Shown here piece by piece: positions 16,647 through 25,981 of a DNA stretch of 64,000 nt; the stretch's first letter is position 1; each line of letters begins with the position of its first letter. The notes beneath the pieces are model-generated. The model was not told the origin of the DNA. It searched no databases and saw nothing but the letters and a program-made list of their open reading frames with translations. The DNA comes from Flavobacteriales bacterium (GTDB lineage Bacteria; Bacteroidota; Bacteroidia; Flavobacteriales_F; PHOS-HE28): contig JAHDVX010000001.1 of NCBI GenBank assembly GCA_023382455.1, forward strand, positions 186,001 to 250,000. The letters run 5' to 3'. The translations under genes were made by a program, and so were the position numbers.

Positions 16647-19397
16647 TCAATGGGCTCCCTGCAGACAGAACCTGCAATACCGGCTGTCCGGGTCATGCTC
16701 GGCGGGCAGCGCCGGATCCATGATCCGCAGGATGATGCTGGTAAGCAGGGCCTCGATGGCCGGAAGATCATCCCGATGAATGAGCGACCGCCCGCCCAAG
16801 GATAGGAGCAGCGGTTCGCTGCTCGCGGCCCGGCGCAGGGGCAGGATACCTGCCTGCACCTCCATTTCCGCCGGGTGCTGCTGCAGGAAGAGGAACGCAT
16901 AGATGAGCAATTGCACGGCGTAACGGTTCCTGGCGGTGATCCCTTCGGGGTCCAGGTCTCGCAGGTGGAGGTCGCCGGGTTCCACCTTGCCCGACTTCAG
17001 GTCCAGGATGCGGAGGTAGCCGTTGGCACGATCCAGGCGATCCAGGCGTCCCTTTAGGCGCACCGGCGAGCCGATGGCCTGGGAAGCTGCCTCCAATGAC
17101 CCGACCAGGTCCTGCTCCAAGGCAAGCGGTGTGACCATGGAGCCCTTTTCCAAGGTGGCGGCCTCATCCAGAAGGAAACGCTTGGCCGCGCGGGCCGCCA
17201 TGCGGAATTGGAGCATGGATTGCCCTTGTGCCAACTGGTCCTTGGCCAAATGCGGCCCGAGCTGTAATGCCAACAGGTCCTCCATACCCTCCGCCGCCTC
17301 GGCCAATCGGCCCGGTTGCATCGGGCTCCCCAGCATGGGCCTGTACACCTGTTCCACGGCCGCATGCAAGGCCTCGCCCAGGATGTTGTCCGCGATACGC
17401 ACACCGGCCTGCGTGCTTTCCCGGAGGCCCAGCACGTGCTTGAAGTGGAAATCGAGGGGGCAGCGCAGCCAATCGCCGATGGCGGACGGGGACAGGCCCT
17501 TCTCCAGCCTCTTGCGCAAGGCCTCCAGTGCGGCCAGGCCCTTGCGCACGCTCACGGTGTTTCCGGGCACGGGCGGCGTTTCCACGCGCGCATCCTGCAC
17601 GTTCAATTGGCGCCCCTGTTCCTTGAGCAATTCATGTTTCAGCTGGAGGATGAAGCGGCTGGGCCCTGTGGGTTCGGCCCCTTCCGGCCAGACCATCACC
17701 GCGTCCTCGGCGCGCTGCAGCATGCGCATGAAGTTGTACGCCTGCACGGCATCGTTGCCCTCCCGCAGGGGCATGCCGTGCGCACGCCGCAGTTCGAAGG
17801 GGATGTAACTGCGCTCCCCGGTGGCGGCGGGCAGCGTTCCTTCCTGTGCGCCGAGAACGATCAAGCGCTGGGGGTCGAGTGCGCGTGCCTCCAGCATGCC
17901 CATCACCTGCACGCCGGCCAGGGGTTCGCCGAAAAGGCCCAAGCGGGCATTGCGCAAGAGGCGGGTGAAGACCGTGGCGTAGGCATTCCGGTCCAGTTCG
18001 ATGGTGTAGCGGTCCAGCAGCCTGTGGATGCGGTGCAGGACGAGGGAGGCCTGGAAGACTTGTTCCGTGGCGAACGCATTTCCGTCGGCGGCCTGCTTGG
18101 CCCAAGCGAGTGCGGCGGCGGTGGCGGCGGTCATCTGCGCACGAACATCGGCCCCATCGGCGAAGACGTCCGCAGCATGGGGGAACACACCGCTTTTCCG
18201 GAAGATCTCCTGGATCTCCTGCGGCGGAATGAACACGCGTTGCTGTCCGCGAACCGCATCCAGCACGTGCTTCATGGCCCGCTCGGTGGCTGCATGGCGC
18301 AACATGGGGTGTGCCAGGAAGCGCTCCACGTCGGCATGGAAGAAGCCCATGCCCGGGCGCAGGCCGGCGTGCAGGCGGTGCAGGGCGCCGAGCAGGGCAC
18401 CCACGGGCAGCTGCGCGATGGGCAGGCCCATGGTCACGTTCACCGGGCCGATGTCCGGCGGCAGGGCCTCCAGCAGCGGTTGCAGCAGCGAGCCATCGGC
18501 CAACACCACGGCGGTGCGGCCGCGGTCCTCGGCAGCAGTCTGGTCGAGCAGACGGGCGGCACACCAGGCCTGTGCGGCCTCATGCGGGGCGCGGACCGCA
18601 CGGAGGTTCTTGCGCGGATCGGCCAGCGCGTCACCGGCGGGCACCACGCCCGGGCCGAACGCGGCGATGGCCTTGCGCAGGTGGAGGCCTGCTTCCTGGT
18701 CGGGCCGGTCCAGGTAGTAGCGGTCCGCATCCCAGGCCAGCGCCACCTTGTCGGCATCGATCAACTTGCGCAGCACGCTTTCCTGGGCGGGCGTAAAGGC
18801 GTTGAGCCCCACGAACCAGATGGCGTCCCAGCGCGTGGCGGCCTGTGCGGCACGTTCCACCGCGGTGCGCTCCACCAGTCCGGCGGTGCCGCCCTGCTGT
18901 GTGCGCAGGCGTTGGTTCAGTGCGGTGTGCAGGCGGCCCACCATGGCCCAGAAGCGCACCATGCGCTGCTGCCCTTCGCTCAGCGGGTCGTCGTTGAAGG
19001 TCCAGTGGATCTCCTCCCAGGAACGCAGGTCGCGGTAATAGCTCTCCAACGGCACCAGGTGGGCATCGGCCTCGCTGATGTCCGCCAGCGTGGTGGGCGC
19101 CCATTGCAGGAACTCGCTGAAATCACGGGCCCTGGTCCCCTCGGCCTGTCGATAGGCCTCATAGCCTTCGAGGAGCAGTTCCTCCATGGGCAAGGTGCGC
19201 ATGCCGGCCACCTCCTCCAGGAACGAGCCGATGGTGAAGAGCTGCGGGCTCCACATGGCCCCGCCGGCCTCCTTGGCCAGCCAATTGCGCAGGTACAATC
19301 CGGCGCGCTGGCTGGGCAGCACCACGGCCGTATTCCGCAGGGCCGTTCCCTGCCTGTCCAGCATCGCGCGGGCCACCTGTTGGAGAAAGGGTTTCAT
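16647..19397 (-). CDS. addB: AddB-like PD-(D/E)XK nuclease subunit
   Basis: A 916-residue protein of the Bacteroidota AddB-like family. The N-terminal half is helicase-like without a functional Walker A (TAVVLPSQRAGLYLRNWL replaces it). The C-terminal nuclease domain starts at LSPSAIGDWLRCPLDFHF and carries GRLDRLDR and ILDLKSGKV, the PD-(D/E)XK core, then AVQLLIYAF. Three cysteines (in LRCPL and the terminal YCRFC) recall the AddB iron-sulfur staple, but I see only three of the usual four. It should act with the AddA-like protein encoded at 22755-25862 in double-strand break repair. The ATG at 19397 is chosen from the family N-terminus. Confidence 0.85.
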   Translation of the reverse strand: MKPFLQQVARAMLDRQGTALRNTAVVLPSQRAGLYLRNWLAKEAGGAMWSPQLFTIGSFLEEVAGMRTLPMEELLLEGYEAYRQAEGTRARDFSEFLQWAPTTLADISEADAHLVPLESYYRDLRSWEEIHWTFNDDPLSEGQQRMVRFWAMVGRLHTALNQRLRTQQGGTAGLVERTAVERAAQAATRWDAIWFVGLNAFTPAQESVLRKLIDADKVALAWDADRYYLDRPDQEAGLHLRKAIAAFGPGVVPAGDALADPRKNLRAVRAPHEAAQAWCAARLLDQTAAEDRGRTAVVLADGSLLQPLLEALPPDIGPVNVTMGLPIAQLPVGALLGALHRLHAGLRPGMGFFHADVERFLAHPMLRHAATERAMKHVLDAVRGQQRVFIPPQEIQEIFRKSGVFPHAADVFADGADVRAQMTAATAAALAWAKQAADGNAFATEQVFQASLVLHRIHRLLDRYTIELDRNAYATVFTRLLRNARLGLFGEPLAGVQVMGMLEARALDPQRLIVLGAQEGTLPAATGERSYIPFELRRAHGMPLREGNDAVQAYNFMRMLQRAEDAVMVWPEGAEPTGPSRFILQLKHELLKEQGRQLNVQDARVETPPVPGNTVSVRKGLAALEALRKRLEKGLSPSAIGDWLRCPLDFHFKHVLGLRESTQAGVRIADNILGEALHAAVEQVYRPMLGSPMQPGRLAEAAEGMEDLLALQLGPHLAKDQLAQGQSMLQFRMAARAAKRFLLDEAATLEKGSMVTPLALEQDLVGSLEAASQAIGSPVRLKGRLDRLDRANGYLRILDLKSGKVEPGDLHLRDLDPEGITARNRYAVQLLIYAFLFLQQHPAEMEVQAGILPLRRAASSEPLLLSLGGRSLIHRDDLPAIEALLTSIILRIMDPALPAEHDPDSRYCRFCLQGAH

Positions 19398-19473
19398 GGG
19401 ATCACGGCGGCGCCACGGAGCTTGCGGGCCTCCGTTGGCCGCGGGCACCGACCTTTGCGCTAAAGTAGCCGCG

Positions 19474-19713
19474 ATGGACGAACCACGATTCCCGCTGTAC
19501 CGGCGTTCGGCCAATGGCCTGAACTGGTACCGGGTGGATTCGTTCACCCGACTGGTGGAGGTGCAGCGCGTGGGCAGCCGCCTGTTGCTTCACCACCTGC
19601 AAGCGGTTGCCTGGCCGGAGCAGGCGCGCATCCGCGAGCTGATCGCCATGTTGGACGGGCATGTGGAGGAATGCTCCGCCACGGAGGTGGAGGAATTGAT
19701 CGCACTGGTGTGA
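19474..19713 (+). CDS. small conserved protein of unknown function
   Basis: A 79-residue protein, MDEPRFPLYRRSANGLNWYR followed by a mixed region and a C-terminal helix ending EVEELIALV. It looks like a Bacteroidota-specific small cytosolic protein; I cannot name the family. It is divergent from the AddB-like gene across 76 bases that carry TACTTTAG on the minus strand (19467 to 19460) and GACCTTTG on the plus strand (about 19450). The reading frame and charged, non-repetitive composition support a real gene. Confidence 0.6.
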   Translation: MDEPRFPLYRRSANGLNWYRVDSFTRLVEVQRVGSRLLLHHLQAVAWPEQARIRELIAMLDGHVEECSATEVEELIALV

Positions 19714-19787
19714 CCGGCAGGTTGGTCCTTGCCAGCCTGGTATGTATCCGGCCAACGGATAGCCGTATTTTGTCGTCCTCTTACCGG

Positions 19788-21911
19788 ATGCGCAACCTCG
19801 TGGCCGCCCTTCTGCTGGCACTGGCCCAGCCCTTGCTCGCCACCCACATCCTGGGCGGGGAGATGTACTACACGTACCTGGGCAACGACAATTACCAGGT
19901 GACGTTGCGCCTATACCGGGACTGCGGCCCGGCCAACACCAACAACACGGCGCTGGACGCCATTGCCCACATCGGCATCTTCAACAGCGCGGGCGTGTGG
20001 ATCAACACGGTGGATTTCCAACTGCCCATGGAAACCACGATGCCCGTGGTGACGGACAACCCGTGCCTGACGGCCCCGCCCAGCATCTGCACCCGGCAAG
20101 GCATCTACACCGGCACCATCCACCTGCCATCGGGAACGGGCGGTTACACGCTGGCCTACCAGCGGTGCTGCCGGAGTCCCGCGGTGATCAACATCACCAG
20201 CACCCCGAACGCGCAGGGCATGACGTGCACCGTGTTCGTGCCCGACCCCTCTGTACACGGGCCGAACAGCTCGCCTGCATACGATGACGACCCGCCCATG
20301 GTGCTCTGCCTGGACCAAACGAGCGCGATCGAGCAGCTGGCCACCGACCCCGACGGCGATTCACTCGCCTACGCGTTGTGCCCGCCTTTCCAAGGAGGTG
20401 ACATCGTGAATGTTTCGCCCAACCCGCCCACGCCCCCGCCCTACACACCGATCATCTGGGCCCCGGGGTATTCCACGCAGGACCAGTTGAACTCCACGCC
20501 ACCCATGGTGTTCGGGAGCCAGGACGGGGTGCTGACCCTGCACCCCACGACCATCGGCAACTTCGCGGTGAGCATCTGCGTGAGCGAGTACCGCAACGGC
20601 GTGCTGCTGAGCACGGTGATCCGCGACTTCCGCTTCCTGGTGGTGGCGTGCTCACAGGCCATCACCGCTTCGCTGGCGGACCAGCAGGACCACTGCAACG
20701 GGCTGGAGGTGCAGATGACCAACCAGAGCACGGGCTCGAGCTTCTACCATTGGGATTTCGGCGTGGACGGCACGCTCGCGGACACTTCCAACGCGCAAGA
20801 TCCCTCGTTCACCTACCCGGCACCCGGCACCTACACCATCACACTGGTGGCCAACCCCGGTTGGCCTTGCGCAGATACCGCCACCAGCGTTTACACGGTG
20901 CATGACCCGGTGCATGTGGAGTTCACCGCACCGCCCAACCTCTGCTCGGACCAAATGCCGGTGACGCTCACGGCCACCGGGAACTTCGGCGGTTCGGCGG
21001 ACATCCAGTGGGATTTCGGCGGTGGCGTATCGCCCGATCCCACGGCCGCCACCACCACCGTGGGCTTCTCCACGCTCGGCGCGCATGCCGTCACGGTAAC
21101 GGCCACCGACAACGGTTGCACCGATTCCTACACGGACAGTGTGCGCATCTTCCCCGTGCCCACGGTGGCGTTCGCCACGGACACCAACGGCTGCGTGCCG
21201 TTCCAGCCGCAGTTCACCAACGGTTCATCGGCCTGGACACCGATGGCCTTCCATTGGGACCTGGGCGACGGCACCACCAGCAATGACAGCATACCGGTGC
21301 ACCTGTACACCACGGCCGGGGTGTACGATATCACGCTCACCGTATCCACCTCCAGCGGCTGCATCACCAGCCGATCGCTCACCCGGCCGAGCCTGGTTTC
21401 CGTATGGCCACGGCCGGTGGCGATGGCCACGGCCATACCGCCGGTCACAAGCGTGTTGTTCCCGGACATCACCTTCACCGACCATTCCGTGGATGCCGTG
21501 CAATGGGACTTCCTGGTGGAAGGCGTGCATTACGACACCACCAGCTTCACGCACAGCTTCAAGGATGCCGGCTGGTATAGTGCGCTGCAGACCGTGACCA
21601 GTGCCATGGGTTGCACGGACACGGCCACGGTACGGGTCTTCATCGGCGACCACCTGTTCTTTGCGCCAAGCGCCTTCTCGCCCAACGGGGACCAGCTCAA
21701 CGAGGTGTGGCGCCCCAGTGTGAAAGGTGCGCGTGCCTACCGCCTGGACATCTTTGACCGCTGGGGCCATCTGGTGTTCAGCACCACCGACCCGGCACAA
21801 GGCTGGGACGGCAAGGATGCGCCACCGGGCATGTACGCCTACAAGGCGTGGCTCACCGAATGGGGCCCGCTGGAGAAGGAGTACAACGGGAGCTTCGTGC
21901 TGATCCGCTGA
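19788..21911 (+). CDS. PKD-domain surface protein with T9SS type-B sorting domain
   Basis: A 707-residue secreted protein. Residues 1-20 form a signal peptide (MRNLVAALLLALAQPLLA). The N-terminal 300 residues are a Cys-containing beta region typical of Bacteroidota adhesins (HILGGEMYYTYLG). At least three PKD-like domains follow, marked by HWDFGVDG, QWDFGGG and HWDLGDGTTS. The C-terminus from about residue 625 (FFAPSAFSPNGDQLNEVW to the end) is a type-B (gliding-motility-type) C-terminal domain that directs export by the T9SS. It is likely anchored at or released from the cell surface. It sits between the addB- and addA-like genes but has no obvious functional link to them. Confidence 0.88.
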   Translation: MRNLVAALLLALAQPLLATHILGGEMYYTYLGNDNYQVTLRLYRDCGPANTNNTALDAIAHIGIFNSAGVWINTVDFQLPMETTMPVVTDNPCLTAPPSICTRQGIYTGTIHLPSGTGGYTLAYQRCCRSPAVINITSTPNAQGMTCTVFVPDPSVHGPNSSPAYDDDPPMVLCLDQTSAIEQLATDPDGDSLAYALCPPFQGGDIVNVSPNPPTPPPYTPIIWAPGYSTQDQLNSTPPMVFGSQDGVLTLHPTTIGNFAVSICVSEYRNGVLLSTVIRDFRFLVVACSQAITASLADQQDHCNGLEVQMTNQSTGSSFYHWDFGVDGTLADTSNAQDPSFTYPAPGTYTITLVANPGWPCADTATSVYTVHDPVHVEFTAPPNLCSDQMPVTLTATGNFGGSADIQWDFGGGVSPDPTAATTTVGFSTLGAHAVTVTATDNGCTDSYTDSVRIFPVPTVAFATDTNGCVPFQPQFTNGSSAWTPMAFHWDLGDGTTSNDSIPVHLYTTAGVYDITLTVSTSSGCITSRSLTRPSLVSVWPRPVAMATAIPPVTSVLFPDITFTDHSVDAVQWDFLVEGVHYDTTSFTHSFKDAGWYSALQTVTSAMGCTDTATVRVFIGDHLFFAPSAFSPNGDQLNEVWRPSVKGARAYRLDIFDRWGHLVFSTTDPAQGWDGKDAPPGMYAYKAWLTEWGPLEKEYNGSFVLIR

Positions 21912-22299
21912 GGTGGTTGTGATGCCCGCTCCTTGGAGAAGGGAGGCCCATGCCCCGGGGGCGTACGTGGTGCGGGTGGCTTCAAGAGCCTCAGCCACCG
22001 CGTACACCGGAAAGTTGGTGGTGTTGCCGTGAGGTGGGGGCACGGCACGAGGGTGGACCCTCGCGCCAGTGGAGGGGGGAATTAAGGTTTGCTTCGCGGC
22101 TAAATGAGCCGCTCGCTCTCGTCCGCGTTTGCAACGCGGACGGACTCCAATGGTCGTTTGCAACGACCCTGCCTGATTGCGTGGAGGTGAATGGTGCCGG
22201 TTAGCGCCCGCATTGCAAACGCGGGCGAGAAGAATAAATGCTTTGCGCTTATCCTTCGGCTCCGCTCAGGATAGCGCTTGCAATGACGACAATGACCGC
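21912..22299. repeat. 388-bp gene-free region with hairpin repeats
   Basis: There is no credible gene. The region holds a terminator-like hairpin (GGTGGCT 21975-21981 / AGCCACC 21993-21999), one copy of the GGCAC-palindrome family (22043-22072), three hairpins built on the core TTTGCAA (22121-22141, 22152-22168, 22206-22226) and the motif CCTTCGGCTCCGCTCAGG (22253-22270), also found inside the dnaE-type gene in reverse orientation. Confidence 0.75.
22121..22226. repeat. cluster of three REP-like hairpins with shared TTTGCAA core
   Basis: Hairpin 1 (22121-22141) has stem GTCCGCGTT / AACGCGGAC, loop TGC. Hairpin 2 (22152-22168) has stem GGTCGTT / AACGACC, loop TGC. Hairpin 3 (22206-22226) is in the opposite orientation, stem GCCCGC / GCGGGC around ATTGCAAAC. 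The stems differ in sequence but stay base-paired, and the core is constant. Confidence 0.75.
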
Positions 22300-22758
22300 T
22301 CAACCGTGCACCATGTCCACGTGCGGAATGCCGTCGAGCAGGTATTCCGCGCCCTGGGGGCTATAGCCGAGGCTGCGGTAGAAAGGGACGAGGTGCGCCT
22401 GTGCGGCCAGGGCCGAACGCGCATCACCGTATTGCCGGACCAAGGCTTGTTTCACGCGCTGCATCAACTGCCGGCCCAGGCCCGCGCCACGAAGGCCCGG
22501 GGCCACCACCACCCTTCCCACGTGGGGCAGTCCATCGGCACCAGGCGGCAGGATGCGCGCATACGCCACCACCGCACCGTCCGCGTGCCTGCCCACCACA
22601 TGCATGGCCGAGGCATCCCGGCCGTCCAGCTCGGGGTATGGGCATTGCTGCTCCACCACGAACACATCCACGCGCAACCGCAGGATGTCGTGGAGCAGCA
22701 ATGCGTCCAGCTCATCGAAGGCCATGATCGTCCAATCCATCTCCGGCGCCGCGCTCAT
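22300..22758 (-). CDS. elaA: GNAT acetyltransferase, ElaA family
   Basis: A 152-residue protein that follows the ElaA pattern: LRLRVDVFVVEQQCPYPELD, HVVGRHADGAVVAYARIL, the acetyl-CoA loop VAPGLRGAGLGRQL and C-terminal AQAHLVPFYRSLGY. Members are predicted N-acetyltransferases without a known substrate. The ATG overlaps the stop of the AddA-like gene (ATGA at 22758), so the two are co-transcribed. REP-like hairpins follow the gene. Confidence 0.85.
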   Translation of the reverse strand: MSAAPEMDWTIMAFDELDALLLHDILRLRVDVFVVEQQCPYPELDGRDASAMHVVGRHADGAVVAYARILPPGADGLPHVGRVVVAPGLRGAGLGRQLMQRVKQALVRQYGDARSALAAQAHLVPFYRSLGYSPQGAEYLLDGIPHVDMVHG

Positions 22759-25700
22759 GGGTCCACGGCCAGCAGTTCACCCTCCCGCACGTAGAGCAGC
22801 CATCCGTTCACCGGACAATGCTCCACCTCGGCCAGCAGTGCCATGTAGCCGCGCACCTGGTCCTTGTGCCGTTCCTGCGGTGCCCCCGTCTTGATGTCCA
22901 GCACATGCAGGACCTCGCCGTTGCGCACCACACGATCCGGGCGGTGTGCCTGTCCGTGCGCATCCAGCAAGGTGGCCTCGGTGTACACTTCAGCACCATC
23001 GTGGAAGAAGGGCGCCAGGCCGGGCTTGGCCAACAGCTGTGCCAGGTGCGCACCGATCAGCTCCGCCTGGCCCGGCGCGAGGCTGCCGGTTGCGGCCTCG
23101 CGGGCCACGGCGGCGGGAAGGTCCTGCGGCACGCGCACATGTTCCAGGATGGCATGCACGGCCCTGCCATGGCTGCGGTAGGGATCGGGTGCGGCGGGGT
23201 CCCAATCCTCGGGTGCCTCGCAACGGATGGCCAGCGGACGTTCGCCCGTGCGGGCGGATGACTCCAGCGGAAAGGTCCGGTCATCATCGGCATGGCCGAG
23301 GGCGATGGGCGCGCGGGGAACGCGGCTGCCGGAGGTCCATGTCCCACCGGGTTCCAGCTGGAGGTACTCCCGTATGGCGGTGGCCAGCCTCATCCGCGGA
23401 TCGTCGGAAACGCTGATGTACAAGCGCAGTTCCGGGCGGGTGATGGCCACATAGAGCACGTCAAGGTCGTCGAGTTGCCGCAGGCGGATCTCCTCTTCCA
23501 CTTCCGGTACCTCGAGCTCTTCCATGGCCTTGCTCACCCCCACCAGTGCGGCCGGCAGGTCAGGGGCCGCTTTCCCGGGGTTGATCCAGATGCGGTCGCG
23601 GGTCTTGCCACCACCGGTCTTTCCCGCCTCGGGCAGGATCACCACGGGGAACTGGAGGCCCTTGGCCTTGTGGATGGTCATCACCTGGATGGCATCCGAA
23701 CCGGGATTGCCGCCGATGGAACGATTGCTCGCGGTGCGTTCCCAGTGTTCGAGAAACCCGGGCAGGTCGTCGCCGCTGGTCTTGCAGAAGGCATGCACCT
23801 CATCCACGAGGCCCATGATGAAGGCATCCTTGGCAGGATGGTGGCCGATGGCCTCGGCGATCCTGCACGTGAGCGCCACCAGCGTTTCGCCGGGACGCAC
23901 CAAGGGATGTGCGGCATGCCAGGTGCGCATGAACGTCTGTGGCCCGGTGCCGTCCGGGAAGGGATCGACGGTGCCCGGATCCGCGCCCAGCAAGGCGATG
24001 GCCTGGGCCGCCTTGGCCGCATGCTCGTCCGCTGGATGCTGCAGCCAGGCCATGATGTTCACCACGGCCCCGGCCGCCGGATTGGCGCCCAGTCTCAGTC
24101 CATCGGGCGACACCACGTTCCAGCCTTGCGCAGCCAGTTTCCTGCTGGCCTCGATGCCTTGCTTGCCGGTGCGTACCAGCACACCGATGTCACCAGGCCG
24201 GAATTGGTCGTCCAGGCAGTCCTGAACGGCTTTCACCATCAGTTCCCAAGGCCCGTTGTCCGGCTCATCCTCCGATGGCTTTCCCGGATAGCAGACCACT
24301 TCTACATAGCCTTCATCGCCGCGCCGTGCCTGCTGCTCATGCCGATCGTAAAAGGAACGCGCCGGTCCGGACAAGGTCTGCTTCAAGTGGCCCGTAAGCG
24401 CATTGTTGAAGGCGATGATGCCCCGGCCGGAGCGCCAGTTGGCATCCAGCCGTTCAATGGGCTTGAAGGCGCGTTGCAAGGCCGACTCATATTCCGTTCC
24501 ACGCGCCAAGGCCTCCTTGCCGAACACTTGGGGAAAGGCGTCGAACTGACGCGCCTCACCATTGCGCCAGCGGTAGATGGCCTGTTTGGCATCGCCCACG
24601 AGCAGCACGGAGCCATCGGTGGCCAAGGCATTCTCCACCAAGGGCAGCATGGCGTGCCATTGCATCAGACTGGTATCCTGGAACTCATCGACCAGGAAAT
24701 GGAGGTAGCGCTCGCCCAGTTTCTCGTAGAGGAAGGGGGCCGGTTCGTTCTGCACGATGCCCATCACCTTCCGCGTGAGGTCGCTGAAGAACGAAACGCC
24801 TTCCATCTGCTTCAACTGCTCCAGGCGCTGGTCGATGGAGTGGAGCGACGCGGTGGAGAGCAGGTCGCGCAGGATGGCCAGGCGCACCAGATGGTCGCGC
24901 ATTTCGCCTCCCCGCAATTCCTCCACCTCTCCAATGATCCTCCGGAACAGCGGGGCCAAGGCATCGATGGCCTCCTTGGTTTCCGTGGAGGCCTTGGAGC
25001 TATGCCACACATCCTTTGCGAAGGCTGCAGGCCCTCCCTTGCCGAGGTCGCCGTTCGCGGGAAGGTCCAGCAGTCTTCTGAAGTACACGATGAACCCATT
25101 GGCCCCACCGGCGAGGTCGCGCGGATCGATCCCCGCGTGAGCGATGGCGTCCAAGGCCTCGGTACCGAGCCTGTGCATGTGGTCGCGGAAATCGGAGACC
25201 CGTTTTCTGAGGCGTTCACGGATCTCGAGGAAGCTCCCCGCGGAGATCGCCTTGAGCTGTTCCAGATGCTCCAGTGCGGATTCGCGGCCCAGTTGGCCGG
25301 ACAGTTCCAACAAGGGCTCGTCGAGCTTCCAGGCCCGTTCCTCCTCCAGCAATTGGGAACAGGCGGCCACCAATACTTCGGTGAGTGCGGCATCCTGGCC
25401 GGCCTCCTCCAGCAACAGGTCCACCGCCTTGGCGCGGAAGAACTCCTCCTCGACGGTCATGCGCAGCTCGTGGTCCAGCTGCAGGTCACGGGTGAAGGGC
25501 ATCACCACGCGGCGCATGAAGGAATCAATGGTGCTGATGGCCACCTGCGACCAATGGTGCAGCATGTGGGTCAGCATGGCACGTGCGCGCAGGTACAACT
25601 CTTCCTCGCCGATGCCGGCCTTGCGCATCACCTCATCGCGCACATCGGCCTTGGCCCCGTCCAAAGGCCCGCCGGAGGCCAAGGCCTCCAGGTAGACCAG

Positions 25701-25862
25701 CACCCGTTCGCGCATCTCGGCCGCAGCCTTGTTGGTGAAGGTGAGCGCCAGGATGCGCGTGTAGGCCGCGGGATCGCCTTTGTGGAGCGAGAGCAGCAGG
25801 TAGTGCTTCACCAAGGCGTGCGTCTTGCCTGCACCGGCCGAACTGTGGAGCACCTGGAACAT
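22755..25862 (-). CDS. addA: AddA-like UvrD/REP helicase-nuclease
   Basis: A 1,035-residue superfamily-1A helicase. Residues 7-14 form Walker A (SSAGAGKT), then motif Ia (ALTFTNKAAAEMRERV), Walker B LVDEFQDTS, motif III (LLVGDAKQAIYRWRNG) and motif V-VI region (VMTIHKAKGLQFPVVIL, YVAITRPELRLYI). The C-terminal RecB-type nuclease is marked by RPDRVVRNGEVLHVLDIKTG. It would unwind and resect broken DNA with the AddB-like subunit. The ATG at 25862 follows a TATCTTCG box by eight bases and directly precedes the Walker A strand; the longer frame upstream overlaps the promoter. Confidence 0.92.
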   Translation of the reverse strand: MFQVLHSSAGAGKTHALVKHYLLLSLHKGDPAAYTRILALTFTNKAAAEMRERVLVYLEALASGGPLDGAKADVRDEVMRKAGIGEEELYLRARAMLTHMLHHWSQVAISTIDSFMRRVVMPFTRDLQLDHELRMTVEEEFFRAKAVDLLLEEAGQDAALTEVLVAACSQLLEEERAWKLDEPLLELSGQLGRESALEHLEQLKAISAGSFLEIRERLRKRVSDFRDHMHRLGTEALDAIAHAGIDPRDLAGGANGFIVYFRRLLDLPANGDLGKGGPAAFAKDVWHSSKASTETKEAIDALAPLFRRIIGEVEELRGGEMRDHLVRLAILRDLLSTASLHSIDQRLEQLKQMEGVSFFSDLTRKVMGIVQNEPAPFLYEKLGERYLHFLVDEFQDTSLMQWHAMLPLVENALATDGSVLLVGDAKQAIYRWRNGEARQFDAFPQVFGKEALARGTEYESALQRAFKPIERLDANWRSGRGIIAFNNALTGHLKQTLSGPARSFYDRHEQQARRGDEGYVEVVCYPGKPSEDEPDNGPWELMVKAVQDCLDDQFRPGDIGVLVRTGKQGIEASRKLAAQGWNVVSPDGLRLGANPAAGAVVNIMAWLQHPADEHAAKAAQAIALLGADPGTVDPFPDGTGPQTFMRTWHAAHPLVRPGETLVALTCRIAEAIGHHPAKDAFIMGLVDEVHAFCKTSGDDLPGFLEHWERTASNRSIGGNPGSDAIQVMTIHKAKGLQFPVVILPEAGKTGGGKTRDRIWINPGKAAPDLPAALVGVSKAMEELEVPEVEEEIRLRQLDDLDVLYVAITRPELRLYISVSDDPRMRLATAIREYLQLEPGGTWTSGSRVPRAPIALGHADDDRTFPLESSARTGERPLAIRCEAPEDWDPAAPDPYRSHGRAVHAILEHVRVPQDLPAAVAREAATGSLAPGQAELIGAHLAQLLAKPGLAPFFHDGAEVYTEATLLDAHGQAHRPDRVVRNGEVLHVLDIKTGAPQERHKDQVRGYMALLAEVEHCPVNGWLLYVREGELLAVDP

Positions 25863-25870
25863 TGGCCCGC

Positions 25871-25878
25871 CGAAGATA
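25871..25878 (-). promoter_or_regulatory. -7 box (TATCTTCG) of addA-elaA
   Basis: The minus-strand TATCTTCG lies eight bases before the ATG and fits TAnnTTTG with one change. Confidence 0.45.
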
Positions 25879-25981
25879 TCCGATGTGCGCCGGGCGCCCG
25901 GATGTTCTAGCTTCGTGGAAGCGACCCGGCCTATAGCCCGGACACCTTGAACTGTACACACGCCAAATCCCGCGGAACCTG

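Noticed and set aside
17316-19463. Long open frame (about 715 codons) opposite the AddB-like gene
   Set aside because: It is antisense to a protein with clear nuclease motifs; composition is His/Gly/Ala/Gln-rich as expected of the opposite strand of high-GC coding DNA.
23292-25910. Long open frame (about 872 codons) opposite the AddA-like gene
   Set aside because: Antisense to a gene with all superfamily-1 helicase motifs; no recognisable domain of its own.
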